From contig JAFQWT010000222.1 in NCBI GenBank assembly GCA_017407375.1, forward strand, positions 1 to 5,720: a stretch of 5,720 nucleotides of DNA. Direction: 5' to 3'. A program made the translations under genes and the position numbers. The DNA comes from Clostridia bacterium. Its GTDB lineage: Bacteria > Bacillota > Clostridia > Oscillospirales > CAG-272. Under the pieces are notes generated by a model, which was not told the origin of the DNA, searched no databases, and saw nothing but the letters and a program-made list of their open reading frames with translations. This document shows positions 4,230 through 5,720 of this stretch, piece by piece. Each line of letters starts with the position of its first letter. Within the stretch, counting starts at the first letter, position 1.

Positions 4230-5720
4230 CGGAAACAGTACCTTAAACCGCGCCTATTACGGCATCCGCCCCCTGACAACGCGGGACGGCAAGAACACGA
4301 ACGCGGTGTACGGCATGCTCTCGATCCTTCAAAAGCAGCTCGACGCCCTCCACCCCGATTATGCCGCCGTGACCTTCGACCTGCCCGCCCCCACCTTCCG
4401 CAAGAAGGCGTACGAGGCCTACAAGGCCAACCGCAAGCCCGCGCCCGACGAGCTGCGTGAGCAGTTCCCCTACGCCAAGGAGTGCCTTTCCGCTATGGGG
4501 GTCCCCGTCTTGGAGCTGGAGGGCTACGAGGCGGACGACCTGCAGGGCACGCTGGCGCAGTTAGCGCACACGGCCGAGGACGTGACCGCCTACATTCTGA
4601 CGGGCGACCGCGACCTTTTGCAGCTGATCGACGGAAGGATCCACGTCCTTCTCATCGGCAACAAGGAAACGCTGTGCTATGACAGCGACCTCTTTTTTGA
4701 GAAATACGGCTTCCCCCCTGCGGGGCTCATTGAGGCCAAGGCCCTGATGGGCGACTCCTCGGACAACATTCCCGGCGTTACGGGCATCGGCGAAAAGACG
4801 GCGCACAAGCTGATCGCCGAATTCGCAACGCTCGACGGCGTTTACGAGGCCATTGACTCGCCCTCGATCGCCAAGGGGGTGCGTGAGAAGCTTCTCCGTG
4901 ACCGTGAGGCGGCCTATCTTTCGCGCTTTTTGGCGACGATCGACACAAAAGCGCCCATCGACGTCACGCTTGCCGACCTTGTCTACCGTGGGCCCGACCG
5001 CGCTAAGATGCACGACGTGTGCGTGAAATACGAGTTCTTCCAGCTCATCTCGCGTCTTGGTCTTGAAAGCGTTTGCGACTGTGCCGCCCCCGCGGCCGAC
5101 GTCCCCACCGCCACCGAGGCCGATGCCGCCGCCGTGCTGGCCCTCCCGCGCGAGCGGCTGGCCCTTTCCCTGACCGAGGACGGGCTTGCCGTGGCGACCC
5201 GTGACACGCTCCTGCTCTACCGCGGCCCGCTTTCCGAGATCGCGCCGCTTTTTGACTCGAAAACGCCCTTGACGGTCTACGATTCGAAGGCGTGGTACCA
5301 CCGCCTCCGTGCCGAGGGGCTCCGCCCCGCCGTGCCGCCCTACGACGTTATGCTGGCCGCCTACGTGGAAAACCCCGCCGGCGGGCATCTTGACGAGCAC
5401 GGGCTCATTGCCGCCTATCTTGGGGTAGACCTCCCTGCCGAGGCCCCCACCGCCCCACACCTTCTGGCGCTGGCCGCGCACCTTGACAAAAAGCTGACCG
5501 AGGCGGGCTGCGCGCACGTCCTCACCGAGATGGAGCTGCCGCTCGTGCCCGTCCTTGCCGATATGGAGGCCGAGGGCTTCCGCGTGGATACCGCGGGGCT
5601 GGCCGCCTTCGATGGGGAGCTGCACGAGGCCGCCGACCGCCTTGGCAATGCCATCACCGAGATGGCGGGCATCGTTTTCAACATCAATTCCCCGAAGCAG
5701 CTGGGCGAGGTGCTCTTTGA
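4207..5720 (+). CDS. polA: DNA polymerase I, N-terminal 504 codons (truncated by window edge)
   Basis: Pol I fills gaps and removes RNA primers in replication and repair. The 5'-nuclease domain (about 1-275) is complete, with metal-binding acids at the family positions: Asp8 (LLIVDGN), Asp58 (VTFD), EADD at 108-111, TGDRD at 132-136, and GDSSDNIPGVTGIGEKTA from 182. The YKANRKPAPDEL stretch follows the helical-arch entry. The middle region (about 290-430) corresponds to the 3'-5' exonuclease fold. The expected Asp-x-Glu of exo motif I is absent (LALSLTEDG instead), although YDVMLAAY keeps an Asp at the position of exo motif II. This suggests no proofreading, as in Bacillus-type and Taq Pol I. 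From EMELPLVPVLADMEAEGF (about 442-459) the polymerase thumb begins; INSPKQLGEVLF is the last recognisable motif before the edge. The ATG overlaps the upstream gene by 23 bases and has a strong ribosome binding site. The frame has no internal stop. Confidence 0.96.
   Translation, partial: MKKLLIVDGNSTLNRAYYGIRPLTTRDGKNTNAVYGMLSILQKQLDALHPDYAAVTFDLPAPTFRKKAYEAYKANRKPAPDELREQFPYAKECLSAMGVPVLELEGYEADDLQGTLAQLAHTAEDVTAYILTGDRDLLQLIDGRIHVLLIGNKETLCYDSDLFFEKYGFPPAGLIEAKALMGDSSDNIPGVTGIGEKTAHKLIAEFATLDGVYEAIDSPSIAKGVREKLLRDREAAYLSRFLATIDTKAPIDVTLADLVYRGPDRAKMHDVCVKYEFFQLISRLGLESVCDCAAPAADVPTATEADAAAVLALPRERLALSLTEDGLAVATRDTLLLYRGPLSEIAPLFDSKTPLTVYDSKAWYHRLRAEGLRPAVPPYDVMLAAYVENPAGGHLDEHGLIAAYLGVDLPAEAPTAPHLLALAAHLDKKLTEAGCAHVLTEMELPLVPVLADMEAEGFRVDTAGLAAFDGELHEAADRLGNAITEMAGIVFNINSPKQLGEVLF

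Noticed and set aside
4561..5625. Long open frame on the minus strand opposite polA
   Set aside because: It is antisense to a clear Pol I coding frame. Its Gly/Arg/His-rich composition is the mirror of GC-rich codons, and it has no recognisable motif.

Overview
The window looks like chromosomal DNA from a GC-rich Firmicute, most likely a Clostridia-class gut-type lineage. The evidence is strong AGGAGG-type ribosome binding sites, L2/L3/L4/L23/S10 sequences of Gram-positive type (for example a -PVTPWGKPALGYKTR- tail in L2), and a DNA polymerase I whose proofreading motif looks decayed. The taxonomic call is inference from protein flavour; no rRNA is present. I see no mobile element, CRISPR array, tRNA or rRNA.

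Minus strand, positions 3045 down to 1: the head of the S10 ribosomal protein operon, read right to left. It has a promoter (about 3017-3045), a structured leader of about 227 nt (about 3010-2784), then rpsJ (S10), rplC (L3), rplD (L4), rplW (L23) and rplB (L2), which runs off the left edge. Spacing is tight after rplC, and rplD/rplW overlap by one base. The striking feature is an in-frame TAG at codon 167 of rplB (308-310). The frame stays open and fully L2-like on both sides, up to the window edge at codon 269, with the universally conserved His229 at its expected number. So this is a single-codon event, not a frameshift. It is a sequencing error, a true nonsense mutation, or an amber codon that the organism reads as an amino acid.

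Divergent intergenic region, 2784-3293: besides the leader and promoter it holds two A/T-flanked hairpins (3067-3099, 3125-3170). Their imperfect pairs become G-U wobbles only when read as minus-strand RNA, so they look like terminators or insulators facing the S10 operon. It also holds a perfect 9-bp GC hairpin (3239-3268) in the presumed 5' UTR of the plus-strand genes.

Plus strand, 3294 to 5720: an unrecognised integral membrane protein of 311 aa, with about eight membrane segments and an acidic tail, is followed with a 23-base overlap by polA. polA runs off the right edge after 504 codons, carrying the full 5'-nuclease domain, a degenerate 3'-5' exonuclease domain and the start of the polymerase domain. 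Its ribosome binding site lies inside the acidic-tail codons, so the two genes are probably translationally coupled.
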